Origin: Blastococcus sp. TBT05-19
Lineage (GTDB): Bacteria > Actinomycetota > Actinomycetes > Mycobacteriales > Geodermatophilaceae
Direction: 5' to 3'
Length of the DNA stretch: 64,000 nucleotides
Assembly (NCBI RefSeq): GCF_003319095.1
Contig: NZ_QOHI01000002.1
Span: 62,001-126,000, forward strand
Shown: positions 1-11,670 of the stretch, piece after piece
Position numbering within the stretch: position 1 is the stretch's first letter
How the letters are laid out: the number at the start of each line of letters is the position of its first letter
Made by a program: the position numbers and the translations under genes
The notes under the pieces: model-generated
Databases searched by the model: none
What the model was told of the DNA's origin: nothing
Seen by the model: the letters and a program-made list of their open reading frames with translations, nothing else

Positions 1-71
1 CTTCTGCACCCATCCCGACGGCTCCTCACCGGTGCGGGCGCAGGCGGCCCGCCGTCTGCAAGGCTGGGCGG

Positions 72-533
72 GTGCCGGCCACCCCAGCCTCCCGTCCCGC
101 GGACGCGGCGAGCCCCGCCCAGAAGCCCCCGTCGGTGCGTGTCGCCATCGGCCTCCTGGGAGCCCTCGCGGCGCTGCTCCTGCTCTACGCGGCGCTGACG
201 TTCTTCGGGCGCGACGGGGTGATCCAGGCCCTCGCGACCGCGGGGCTCACCCGCGCGGAGGCCGAGCAGTTCGTCACCGTCAACGTCGCGTCGTCCCTCG
301 TGCTCGGCGTGACCTTCGCCGTGTCGGCGATCGCCGTCGAGCGCCGCCGCGCGTGGGGCAGGTGGACCGGGCTGCTCGCCGCGACCGTCCTCGCCCTGCT
401 GATGCTCTCGTCGATGCTGGCCGCCGGGGGCGTCAGCGCCGTCTCGCTGCTGCAGCTGGTGCTGTCGGTCTCGGCCGTGGCCAGCCTGCTGGCGCGCACC
501 ACCCGGGAGTGGCTGGTGCCCGGGCGGGGCTGA
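72..533 (+). CDS. Small four-helix membrane protein, unknown function
   Basis: A 153-residue protein starting at a GTG. After a short Ala/Pro-rich N-terminus there are four predicted membrane segments, at about residues 22-45, 67-89, 98-119 and 124-141. No catalytic motif is visible. The reading frame is open to the left edge of the window, so an earlier start cannot be excluded. It converges on the next gene with only about 15 bases between the stop codons. I do not recognise the family; it resembles the many small integral membrane proteins of actinobacteria. Confidence 0.6.
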   Translation: MPATPASRPADAASPAQKPPSVRVAIGLLGALAALLLLYAALTFFGRDGVIQALATAGLTRAEAEQFVTVNVASSLVLGVTFAVSAIAVERRRAWGRWTGLLAATVLALLMLSSMLAAGGVSAVSLLQLVLSVSAVASLLARTTREWLVPGRG

Positions 534-548
534 ACCTTGCGGCGGGGC

Positions 549-1343
549 TCAGCCCTGCCCGGTGGCCCGCTGCCACTTCCGGAAGCGGTACCAGTCGTTG
601 GACGGCTTGAGCGCCAGCAGCACGACGGCGACGAGCAGGAGCACCGTCTGGAACCAGCCGAGCGCGTTCACGAACGGGATCGGGCCGCCCCCGTTGATCG
701 CACCGGAGGGCGCGGCGATCAGCGAGAGGCCCGCGAACACCCAGAGCACGACCCGGGCCCAGTTGTGGCCGCGCCAGGCGAACCAGATGAAGAGCAGCTG
801 CAGGGCGGTCACCACCAGCCCCACAACCAGTCCCACGCGCAGGAAGAGCTCGGCGAACTGCGCCGGGTCGATGCCCTCCAGGCCGGGGTCCTCGATGGCG
901 CCGCCCGCCTGGTTCTGCGTCCACGTGAGGACCTCGTCGAACTCGACCAGCATCGCGATCGAGGCGACGACGCCCAGGACCAGGGCGGCCAGGTAGGCGC
1001 CCAACCCGGCGCGCACGGTCACCGGGCGCTCCATCGGCTTGGGCACCTCGCCGCCCCACCCCGCGGCGGCCGGCGGCGCGGCGGGGAACGCGTAGGGGTT
1101 CGGCGGCGGGTAGGGCGGCGGCTGGCCGTGCGGGTTCTGCTGCCCGTACGGAGGCTGCTGCTGGCCGTGAGGGGGCTGCTGCCCGTACGGAGGCTGCCCG
1201 TACAGGGGCTGGCCGTACGGGGGCTGGCCCGGCTGCGGCTGGGCGGGCGGCGACGGCCACGCAGGAGGTTGCCCACCCTGCTGGCCCTCCTGCGGCTGCT
1301 GCCCCTGCTGCTGGTCGTGCTGGTCGCCCGGCCCCGCCGTCAT
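549..1343 (-). CDS. Pro/Gln-rich N-terminus plus four-TM membrane protein
   Basis: A 264-residue protein. Residues 1-100 are low-complexity and hydrophilic, built of PPYGQ-type repeats with many Gln, Pro, Gly and Tyr, like the cytoplasmic tails of many actinobacterial membrane proteins. Four predicted membrane segments follow, the first at about residues 114-134. The ATG is preceded by a purine-rich GGAGGCGGG ribosome site. It lies downstream of clpB on the same strand but is separated from it by a hairpin terminator, so it is probably transcribed alone. Function unknown. The repeat is protein-level low complexity, not a DNA repeat array. Confidence 0.75.
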   Translation of the reverse strand: MTAGPGDQHDQQQGQQPQEGQQGGQPPAWPSPPAQPQPGQPPYGQPLYGQPPYGQQPPHGQQQPPYGQQNPHGQPPPYPPPNPYAFPAAPPAAAGWGGEVPKPMERPVTVRAGLGAYLAALVLGVVASIAMLVEFDEVLTWTQNQAGGAIEDPGLEGIDPAQFAELFLRVGLVVGLVVTALQLLFIWFAWRGHNWARVVLWVFAGLSLIAAPSGAINGGGPIPFVNALGWFQTVLLLVAVVLLALKPSNDWYRFRKWQRATGQG

Positions 1344-1422
1344 CCCGCCTCCGCTCGTCGTTCCCCCGTGGTGGCGATCATCGCCGACGCGGCGAGCCCG
1401 GACCAGCAGGGCACGCGAGCGA

Positions 1423-1446
1423 CCCCCTGCCCGGGCCGGCAGGGGG
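1423..1446 (-). terminator. Hairpin terminator after clpB
   Basis: A 9-bp perfect stem (CCCCCTGCC, 1423-1431, paired with GGCAGGGGG, 1438-1446) with a 6-base loop, lying 13 bases beyond the clpB stop. No U-tract, as is usual in actinobacteria. Confidence 0.6.
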
Positions 1447-1458
1447 CCGCTCCGCTCC

Positions 1459-4041
<2,583 letters not shown>

Positions 4042-4123
4042 GCTCTGACGCACGTCCTTTCGTCGGTCCGGGCACCGTCCGGGGGGCGGACGGCGCCGTT
4101 CGCCCCGTCCAACGACGGATGAG

Positions 4124-4142
4124 TTGAGTCTGTTCCGCTCAA
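4124..4142 (-). promoter_or_regulatory. HAIR-type HspR operator upstream of clpB
   Basis: TTGAG, 9 bases, then CTCAA (TTGAG 4124-4128, CTCAA 4138-4142) matches the known HspR element CTTGAGT-N7-ACTCAAG apart from the flanking bases. It lies about 85 bp upstream of the clpB ATG, where HspR-repressed promoters of actinobacterial clpB genes carry it. Confidence 0.8.
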
Positions 4143-4265
4143 CTCTGGCACGGGGGTGGGGTCGGGAGCCAGACCGGTGCAACCCCCGGTCGATGTGACC
4201 CGTCGGGACGAGGAAGACACCCTCCATGTTCCGATACTGGGAGCGCTGCCCCTTAGACTGCGGGG

Positions 4266-4718
4266 ATGACCGCCCTGCCGGCGCCGAGCGTGGCGCTCGA
4301 CGACCAGCTGTGCTTCGCCCTGTACGCCGCCTCCCGTGCGGTGACCGCGCGATACCGCCCCATGCTCGACGCCATCGGGCTGACCTACCCGCAGTACCTG
4401 GTCATGCAGCTCCTCTGGGAGACCGACAAGCAGACCGTCGGGCAGCTCGGCAACCGGCTGGCGCTCGACAGCGGCACGCTCTCCCCGCTGCTCAAGCGGC
4501 TCACGGCCGCAGGCCTCGTCAGCCGGCACCGGCGGGTGGAGGACGAGCGCTCGGTCTCCATCGCGCTCACCGAGGCCGGCCGCGCCCTGCAGGAGAAGGC
4601 GTTCGCCATCTCCGCCGAGATGATCGAGGCCATCGGCTTCGACACCGGCGAGTTCGACGACCTGAAGAGCCGGCTGCGGCTGCTCACCGAGCGGGTCAGC
4701 GGCACCAGCGAGGTCTGA
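4266..4718 (+). CDS. ohrR: OhrR-type MarR regulator
   Basis: A 150-residue winged-helix MarR-family protein. The N-terminal helix carries a single cysteine in [11 protein letters not shown], the position of the organic-hydroperoxide-sensing Cys of OhrR. The recognition region and wing follow ([25 protein letters not shown]). The downstream neighbour, 103 bases away, is an Ohr peroxidase, the classic OhrR target, which supports the call. The hexamer TAGACT lies 6 bases before the ATG with no ribosome site, suggesting a leaderless transcript. As in known OhrR proteins it probably represses both itself and ohr until oxidised. Confidence 0.87.
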   Translation: MTALPAPSVALDDQLCFALYAASRAVTARYRPMLDAIGLTYPQYLVMQLLWETDKQTVGQLGNRLALDSGTLSPLLKRLTAAGLVSRHRRVEDERSVSIALTEAGRALQEKAFAISAEMIEAIGFDTGEFDDLKSRLRLLTERVSGTSEV

Positions 4719-4740
4719 TCCGGGCCGCGCGCCCCAGGAC

Positions 4741-4754
4741 GGTAGCGCGCAACC
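4741..4754. promoter_or_regulatory. Candidate OhrR operator
   Basis: GGTAGCGCGCAACC is a palindrome with one mismatched pair, located in the ohrR-ohr gap about 70 bp upstream of the ohr start. No known actinobacterial OhrR consensus was matched; the assignment rests on position only. Confidence 0.3.
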
Positions 4755-4821
4755 GATCCGGGTAGGAGCCGGTCACGGCGCCGCCCGAGCAGTGGGCGGC
4801 CACGGCCACGGAAGAGGCAGC

Positions 4822-5259
4822 ATGCCCACTCGCAGCGCTCGCACCGCCTGGAACGGCACCCTCCAGGAGGGCTCCGGACAGGTGGAGCTCTCCAGCTCCA
4901 AGATCGGCACCTACGAGGTGTCGTTCCCCAAGCGGACGGCCGACGAGGCCGGCGGGACGACGAGCCCCGAGGAACTGATCGCGGCGGCCCACTCCTCGTG
5001 CTTCGCCATGGCCCTGTCCAGCGAGATCGGCAAGGCCGGGGGCACCCCGCAGTCGCTCGAGGTCTCGGCCGACGTCACGCTCGGCCAGAAGGACGGCGGA
5101 CCGGCGATCACCGGCATCACGCTGACGGTCCGCGGCGAGGTCGACGGCCTCGACGCCGCCGGCTTCGAGAAGGCCGCCCAGGCGGCCAAGGTCGGCTGCC
5201 CGGTCAGCAAGGCGCTCACCGGCACCGAGATCACCCTGGACGCCTCGCTCGACTCCTGA
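4822..5259 (+). CDS. ohr: Organic hydroperoxide resistance protein (OsmC/Ohr)
   Basis: A 145-residue OsmC/Ohr-family thiol peroxidase that reduces organic hydroperoxides in the cytosol. The two catalytic cysteines are visible in SSCFAM and VGCPVSKAL, with the family's separation of about 60 residues. The ATG at 4822 was preferred over an upstream frame-open GTG because PTRSARTAWNG is a typical family N-terminus. Some family members are annotated simply as OsmC; the adjacent OhrR favours Ohr. A strong terminator follows. Confidence 0.9.
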   Translation: MPTRSARTAWNGTLQEGSGQVELSSSKIGTYEVSFPKRTADEAGGTTSPEELIAAAHSSCFAMALSSEIGKAGGTPQSLEVSADVTLGQKDGGPAITGITLTVRGEVDGLDAAGFEKAAQAAKVGCPVSKALTGTEITLDASLDS

Positions 5260-5293
5260 GCGGAGGGCCCCGTCCCCCTCGCGACGGGGCCGT

Positions 5294-5339
5294 ACGACGA
5301 CGGCCCGCCTCCCCGTCCAGGGAGGCGGGCCGTCGTCGT
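5294..5339. terminator. Bidirectional terminator between ohr and marR
   Basis: A perfect 20-bp inverted repeat (5294-5313 with 5320-5339) and 6-base loop between the convergent ends of ohr and the last gene of the dnaK operon. It can serve both strands. Confidence 0.85.
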
Positions 5340-5348
5340 CCTCCGGGG

Positions 5349-5840
5349 TCAGCCGGCCACCGACTCCTCCTCCGCCTCGGCGACCTCGCGGACCTCGCCC
5401 AGCCGGTTGAGCCGCCCCAGGAGCGTGGCGAGGGTGGCCACGTCGTCGGTGGCCCACCCGGAGAGGTCGTCCTGCCAGCGGGCCCGGCGGGCGTCACGGA
5501 TCCGGCTCAGCCGGGTCGCCCCCTCCCGCGAGGGGGTCAGCACCTGGGCGCGGCCGTCGTCGGGATCGGCGGCACGGTCCACCAGGCCGAGGTCCACCAG
5601 GCTGGAGACCTGCCGGCTGACCGTGCTCTTGTCCAGCCCGAGCCGGGCGACCAGGTCGCTGGCCCGCAGCGGCCCGGCGTCCTGGAGGAGCGCCAGCAGG
5701 CCGTACGCCGCACCGTCGAGGTCGGGGTGCAGCTCGCGGGCCAAGCGGGTCGAGATCGCCCGGGACCGGCGCAGCAGCAACCCGATCTCCCGCTCCAGGG
5801 CCACGTATGCCTCGTGCGCGTCCACCCGGGGAGCATTCAC
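5349..5840 (-). CDS. MarR-family regulator, fifth gene of dnaK operon
   Basis: A 163-residue winged-helix protein with the MarR core (LRASDLVARLGLDKSTVSRQV, then a DPDDGRAQVLT wing) and an acidic C-terminus. The GTG at 5840 overlaps the hspR stop as GTGA, so it is translationally coupled to hspR; the longer open frame to 5891 would overlap hspR by 55 bases and is unlikely. It lacks the OhrR sensing cysteine. It closes the dnaK-grpE-dnaJ-hspR operon, which is not part of the textbook operon, so it should be heat-inducible. Ligand and targets are unknown. Confidence 0.85.
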   Translation of the reverse strand: MNAPRVDAHEAYVALEREIGLLLRRSRAISTRLARELHPDLDGAAYGLLALLQDAGPLRASDLVARLGLDKSTVSRQVSSLVDLGLVDRAADPDDGRAQVLTPSREGATRLSRIRDARRARWQDDLSGWATDDVATLATLLGRLNRLGEVREVAEAEEESVAG

Positions 5841-6286
5841 CGTCCGGCGCCAGGCCGCCAGACCACGAGCGCAGAGCTCGGCCGGCGCCACGGCACCAGC
5901 TCCGCGCGGTAGGCCGCCGGGACGGCCGCCTCGGCCGCCATCCGGCGGTTCTCCGAGTGCTGCAGCTCCTCGAGCAGCTCGTGCACGCGGGACTGCAGCG
6001 CCTCCACCCGCGACTCGAGGTCGATGATCCGCTTGATCCCGGCCAGGTTGACGCCGTCCTCCTGCGACAGCCGCTGGACCTCGCGCAGCAGCGCGACGTC
6101 CCGCGGGCTGTAGCGACGGCCTCCCCCGGCCGTCCGGCCCGGGCTCACCAGCCCGAGCCGGTCGTACTGGCGCAGCGTCTGCGCGTGCATCCCGGCCAGC
6201 TCCGCGGCCACCGAGATCACGAACACCGGCGCGTCGTCGGAGACGGCGCGACCGGCGTCCTGCGCCGGGTCGAACGGGCCGCTCAC
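5837..6286 (-). CDS. hspR: Heat-shock repressor HspR
   Basis: A 149-residue MerR-type repressor. After a short acidic lead there is a winged HTH ([27 protein letters not shown], with [17 protein letters not shown]) and a C-terminal coiled coil ([19 protein letters not shown]). Known HspR proteins bind HAIR elements together with DnaK as co-repressor, and HAIR-like sites precede both dnaK and clpB here. Its ATG overlaps the dnaJ stop as ATGA, so production is coupled to the chaperones it controls. Confidence 0.95.
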   Translation of the reverse strand: MSGPFDPAQDAGRAVSDDAPVFVISVAAELAGMHAQTLRQYDRLGLVSPGRTAGGGRRYSPRDVALLREVQRLSQEDGVNLAGIKRIIDLESRVEALQSRVHELLEELQHSENRRMAAEAAVPAAYRAELVPWRRPSSALVVWRPGAGR

Positions 6287-7491
6287 CGCTCGCCCCCGGC
6301 CGTCACCGCCGCGGTGATCTCCGGGCGGGGGTCTTCGTCCATCTCCTCGGCCAGCGTCTCGATGACCTTGCGCTGCCCCGGGGTCAGCCGGACGGGGACG
6401 GCGATCTCCACGGTGACCAGCAGGTCGCCGGAGCGCGCCCTGCCGGGCACCCCGCGGCCGCGCACCCGGAGGGTGCGGCCGCTCGCCGTGCCTGCAGGCA
6501 CCTTGAGCGACACCGACCCGTCGAGGGTCGGCACGGTCACCGTCGCCCCGAGCGCGGCCTCGGCGAAGGTGATCGGCACCGTCAGCGTCAGGTCCTCGCC
6601 CTTGCGCCCGAACAGCGCGTGCTCGGCCACGTGGACGACGACGAAGAGGTCACCGGCCGGTCCGCCCCGGCGTCCCGGAGCGCCCTTGCCGGCCAGCCGG
6701 ATGCGCTGGCCGTCCTTCACCCCGGCCGGGATCCGGACGGTGATGGTGCGGGTCTGCGTGGTGATGCCGCTGCCGGAGCAGGTCGCGCACGGGTCGTCGA
6801 CCACCTGGCCGCTGCCCCGGCAGTTGCGGCAGGGCTCGGAGAACGCGAAGGCGCCCTGGCTGCGGCTGGTGACGCCGGCCCCCGAGCACACCGGGCAGGC
6901 GTGCGGGCTGGTGCCGGGCTTGGCGCCGCTGCCCGCGCACGTGGGGCAGCTGCCCGGGCTCTGCATGCGCAACGGCACGGTCACCCCGAGGACGGCCTCC
7001 TCGAAGGACAGCGTCGCCTCGGTCTCCACGTCCTGCCCGCGGGCAGGGCCGGACGCCGCCTGGCTGCGGGCCCGCGGCCCACCGGCAGCGGCGCCACCGC
7101 CGAACAGGCCGCCCAGGATGTCGCCCAGGCCACCCGCGTTGCGCCCACCCGCGGCGCCACCGCCGAAGAGGTCGCCGAGGTCGAACGGCTGGCCCCCAGG
7201 ACCGGCGCCGGGGAAGCCGCCCGGGAACCCGGCACGGGCGCCCGCTCCCCCGGCGCCGAACAGCCGGCGCGCGTCGTCGTACTCGCCGCGGCGCTTCGGG
7301 TCCGAGAGCACGTCGTAGGCCTCGGAGACCTCCTTGAAGCGGGCCTCGGCCTCGGCGTTCCCCGGGTTCTTGTCCGGGTGCAGCTCCTGGGCCAGCTTGC
7401 GGTAGGCCTTCTTGATCGCGGCCGCGTCGGCGTTCTGGGGAACGCCGAGCGCGCCGTAGTAGTCCTTCTCGATGAAGTCACGGGTGCTCAT
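6283..7491 (-). CDS. dnaJ: Chaperone DnaJ (Hsp40)
   Basis: A 402-residue type I DnaJ that delivers unfolded protein to DnaK and stimulates its ATPase. The J domain covers residues 1-75 with HPD at 38-40, followed by a long Gly/Phe/Ala linker to about residue 150. The zinc region has four CxxC motifs, C182/C185, C199/C202, C221/C224 and C235/C238, then the C-terminal substrate-binding domains. The family is sometimes called DnaJ1 when next to dnaK in actinobacteria. It starts 19 bases after grpE. Confidence 0.96.
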   Translation of the reverse strand: MSTRDFIEKDYYGALGVPQNADAAAIKKAYRKLAQELHPDKNPGNAEAEARFKEVSEAYDVLSDPKRRGEYDDARRLFGAGGAGARAGFPGGFPGAGPGGQPFDLGDLFGGGAAGGRNAGGLGDILGGLFGGGAAAGGPRARSQAASGPARGQDVETEATLSFEEAVLGVTVPLRMQSPGSCPTCAGSGAKPGTSPHACPVCSGAGVTSRSQGAFAFSEPCRNCRGSGQVVDDPCATCSGSGITTQTRTITVRIPAGVKDGQRIRLAGKGAPGRRGGPAGDLFVVVHVAEHALFGRKGEDLTLTVPITFAEAALGATVTVPTLDGSVSLKVPAGTASGRTLRVRGRGVPGRARSGDLLVTVEIAVPVRLTPGQRKVIETLAEEMDEDPRPEITAAVTAGGER

Positions 7492-7510
7492 CGACGACCC
7501 CCTCTCCGGA

Positions 7511-8202
7511 TCAGTCGGACGCCGGGGCGCCGACCCCGTCGCCGGACGGCTGCCCCGCGACCGGCTCCTGCGCGGGCGCCGGGTTCTCCGGCTCGGTCAC
7601 CGCGACCATCGCCGTCCGCAGCACCCGGTCCCCGCGACGGAAACCCTGCCGCAGCACGGTGCTCGCCGTCGGGACCTGCACCTCGGCGGACGTGTCGTGC
7701 ATGACGGCCTCGTGCAGCGACGGGTCGAACTCGTCGCCGGCCTTGCCGAAGGCCTCCACGCCGAGCCCGTCGAGCAGGCCCAGGACGCGGTCGCCCACGA
7801 CCTTGAAGGCACCGGTCAGGTCGCCGTGGTCACGGGCCCGCTCGATGTCGTCGACGATCGGGAACAGCTGGGCGGCGAACCGCTCGGCCGCCTGGTCGAC
7901 GACCAGCGTGCGGTCGCGGTCCACCCGGCGCCGGTAGTTGGCGTACTCGGCGGTGACCCGCTGCAGGTCCTCGGTGCGCTCGCTCAGCTGCTGGGCCAGG
8001 TCGCCGCCGTCGACGGCAGCGGCCTGGGGTGCCGGCTGCTCCGCGGCCGGCGTCTCGTGCTCGCTCATCTGCTCCCCTGGGAGGTCGGGACCGGGCCGTG
8101 CGCCGGCCGGCTGCTCGCCGGCCGGCGCACGGACCTCACCACTGATCGGGTCGATCCGCCGCTTGTCGCGGATCACGACCCGCGGCTGCTCTTCCCGGTC
8201 CG

Positions 8203-8206
<4 letters not shown>
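7511..8206 (-). CDS. grpE: Nucleotide exchange factor GrpE
   Basis: A 231-residue GrpE that drives ADP release from DnaK. The N-terminal 70 residues are charged and probably disordered. The coiled coil ([19 protein letters not shown]) and the beta domain with the family signature ([26 protein letters not shown]) follow. The C-terminus is Pro/Ala-rich. Its ATG overlaps the dnaK stop as ATGA, giving translational coupling. A second in-frame ATG ([10 protein letters not shown]) about 46 residues in could give a shorter form, but the coupled start fits better. Confidence 0.95.
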
Positions 8207-10068
<1,862 letters not shown>

Positions 10069-10133
10069 GGAGATGGCCTCTCTTCCGTGTGCTGGGGTGG
10101 TGCTGGTCCGTGTGGGGCAGTCGGTGTCCGCCC

Positions 10134-10152
10134 TTGCGCGGGGGCCACTCAA
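10134..10152 (-). promoter_or_regulatory. HAIR-type operator (proximal) of dnaK
   Basis: On the minus strand TTGAG, 9 bases, CGCAA: one mismatch from the HspR element core TTGAG-N9-CTCAA found intact at clpB. It lies about 66 bp upstream of the dnaK start. Confidence 0.65.
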
Positions 10153-10198
10153 CTTTCCTGCCCACCGTAACGGGGCGCCGCCCGGCCGTGTTCCCGGG

Positions 10199-10217
10199 GT
10201 GCGCCGACTCGACTCAA
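10199..10217 (-). promoter_or_regulatory. Second degenerate HAIR-like site of dnaK
   Basis: On the minus strand TTGAG, 9 bases, CGCAC, two mismatches from the core. Its centre is 65 bp from that of the proximal site. One arm is perfect and the other degenerate in the same way as in the proximal site. Confidence 0.45.
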
Positions 10218-10250
10218 CTTCCCGTCGCGCGGCCCTCGTCGCCGCCCCGC

Positions 10251-10301
10251 CGCCACGGCCGCCACGCTGCAGCGCGGCGGCCACGACCACGGAGCGGCGG
10301 T
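10251..10301. repeat. Palindromic 51-bp repeat, copy 1
   Basis: Matches 43 of 51 bases of the copy at 11380-11430. Its core (10259-10280) is a 22-bp palindrome centred on CTGCAG with one mismatched pair. It lies upstream of the AbiEi-like gene. Confidence 0.7.
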
Positions 10302-10374
10302 CGACCGGGCACCGGTGTCCACAGATCCGTCCGCCCCGGCCCGCGCCCGGCCCGAGGCACCGAGACTCCGCACC

Positions 10375-11367
10375 ATGCACCCGCTGCTCAGAGCTGCGGC
10401 CGAGCGCCGGCTGGGCCTGTTCACGGCCGTCGACGCCCGCCGCGCCGGCTACGGCCACCCGGAGATCCGCTCGATGTGCGCCACCGGCCGCTGGGTGCGG
10501 TTGCGCCGCGGGATCTACGTCGACGCCTCCGACCTCGCCCGCGCCGACGCGGAGGGGCGGCGCCACCAGCTCGACTGCCTGGCCGTCCTCACCGCGCTGG
10601 ACCGGCCGACGACGGCGCTCAGCCATGAGAGCGCGGCCCGGCTGTGGGGGCTCCCGGTCCCGCGTCCCACGACGATCCCGCTCACCGACCCCGACCACAC
10701 CCGCACCGGTCGCGGCTACCGGGTCACGCAGGCCCCGCTCGCGGTCGACGAGGTCGCCGTCCGGGGACCGTTCCGGCTGACGACACCGGCACGCACCCTC
10801 CTGGACCTCGCTCGCACCCGCCCCCTGGACGGCGCGGTCGTGGCCATGGACGCGGCGCTCCTGGCCGGGCGGGTGACCCCCGAGCAGCTGGCGGAAGCCG
10901 TCTCGCGGGCGGCCCGGTGGCCGGGTGCAGCACGAGCGGCCCGGGCGGTGCCGCTCGCCGACGGGCGGGCGGAGTCGCCGCTGGAGACCCGCGGGCGGCT
11001 GCGGATGCTCGGGGCCGGACTGCCGGCACCCGAGCTGCAGGTGGAGATCCGCAGCGCGCGGCGGCTGGTGGGGGTCGTGGACGCCTGGTTCGACGACGCA
11101 GCCGTCGCGGTCGAGTTCGACGGCCGGGTGAAGTACACCGACCCGTGGCGGGGCCGCGACCCCGCGCAGGTCCTGTGGGAGGAGAAGCGTCGCGAGGACG
11201 AGCTCCGCGCACTGGGCATCGACGTCGTCCGGATCACCGACGACGACCTGGGCCCGCACTGGCCGGAGGTGGAGGTCCGGCTGCGCCGGCTGACCGCCCG
11301 CCCCGGGCCCGCGACCCGCCGGTTCAGCGCGACGGCCCGCGCCCGCGGCCGCTCCCGGACCGCCTGA
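10375..11367 (+). CDS. AbiEi-like N-terminus with Vsr/DUF559-like nuclease fold
   Basis: A 330-residue protein from the ATG at 10375; an in-frame GTG at 10315 would add 20 residues. Residues 1-60 ([21 protein letters not shown], then [10 protein letters not shown]) look like the winged-helix AbiEi antitoxin N-domain. The C-terminal third has the pattern of a PD-(D/E)xK-like fold related to DUF559/Vsr: [47 protein letters not shown]. Such genes occur in multiple copies in actinobacteria without a known role. No AbiEii-type toxin gene is adjacent. It sits alone between the heat-shock operon and etfD, enclosed by two copies of a palindromic repeat, which may indicate acquisition. Whether the nuclease-like domain is active is unknown. 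Confidence 0.75.
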   Translation: MHPLLRAAAERRLGLFTAVDARRAGYGHPEIRSMCATGRWVRLRRGIYVDASDLARADAEGRRHQLDCLAVLTALDRPTTALSHESAARLWGLPVPRPTTIPLTDPDHTRTGRGYRVTQAPLAVDEVAVRGPFRLTTPARTLLDLARTRPLDGAVVAMDAALLAGRVTPEQLAEAVSRAARWPGAARAARAVPLADGRAESPLETRGRLRMLGAGLPAPELQVEIRSARRLVGVVDAWFDDAAVAVEFDGRVKYTDPWRGRDPAQVLWEEKRREDELRALGIDVVRITDDDLGPHWPEVEVRLRRLTARPGPATRRFSATARARGRSRTA

Positions 11368-11379
11368 CCACCGCCCGGT

Positions 11380-11430
11380 CGCCACGACCGCCGCGCTGCA
11401 GCGCGGCGGCCGTGACCGCACCGCGGCGGT
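11380..11430. repeat. Palindromic 51-bp repeat, copy 2
   Basis: Starts 13 bases after the AbiEi-like stop codon. Its core 11388-11409 is a perfect 22-bp palindrome (CCGCCGCGCTG with CAGCGCGGCGG). It could act as a terminator, but a matching copy upstream of the same gene is unusual. Confidence 0.7.
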
Positions 11431-11482
11431 GGCGGCACGAGGCCGCGGGGACCGGGTGGCCGGATCGTGATCCCCCCGGTGG

Positions 11483-11500
11483 GGTTACCCGCGAGTAGCC
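11483..11500. promoter_or_regulatory. Operator-like palindrome upstream of etfD
   Basis: GGTTACCCGCGAGTAGCC, 14 of 18 positions symmetric, core TACC-N4-AGTA. The same core with the same spacing occurs twice at the acyl-CoA dehydrogenase promoter (30635-30671). A possible -10 hexamer TATCGT lies at 11516-11521, which would put the palindrome over the -35 region. Confidence 0.6.
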
Positions 11501-11670
11501 TCCTGTCGCGCCCGCTATCGTGCGCAGCAGTGCGGGCAGCGGTGCCCGCACGCGCCCGCAGGCCCGGCTCCCGAGCCGGTGCCGGCCGGCGCACGCACCA
11601 CACACAGCCTCGTCGCCCCACGTGGCCGGCGGGAGTCAGCCGACGCCCTCGGGTGTCCGGGGAGGAAAAC

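Noticed and set aside
1..71. The end of an upstream gene at the left edge
   Set aside because: All three forward frames are open over this short stretch and none shows a recognisable motif.
10315..11367. A type IV toxin-antitoxin pair
   Set aside because: Only the AbiEi-like antitoxin-type N-domain is present; neighbours are dnaK and etfD, and there is no AbiEii nucleotidyltransferase.
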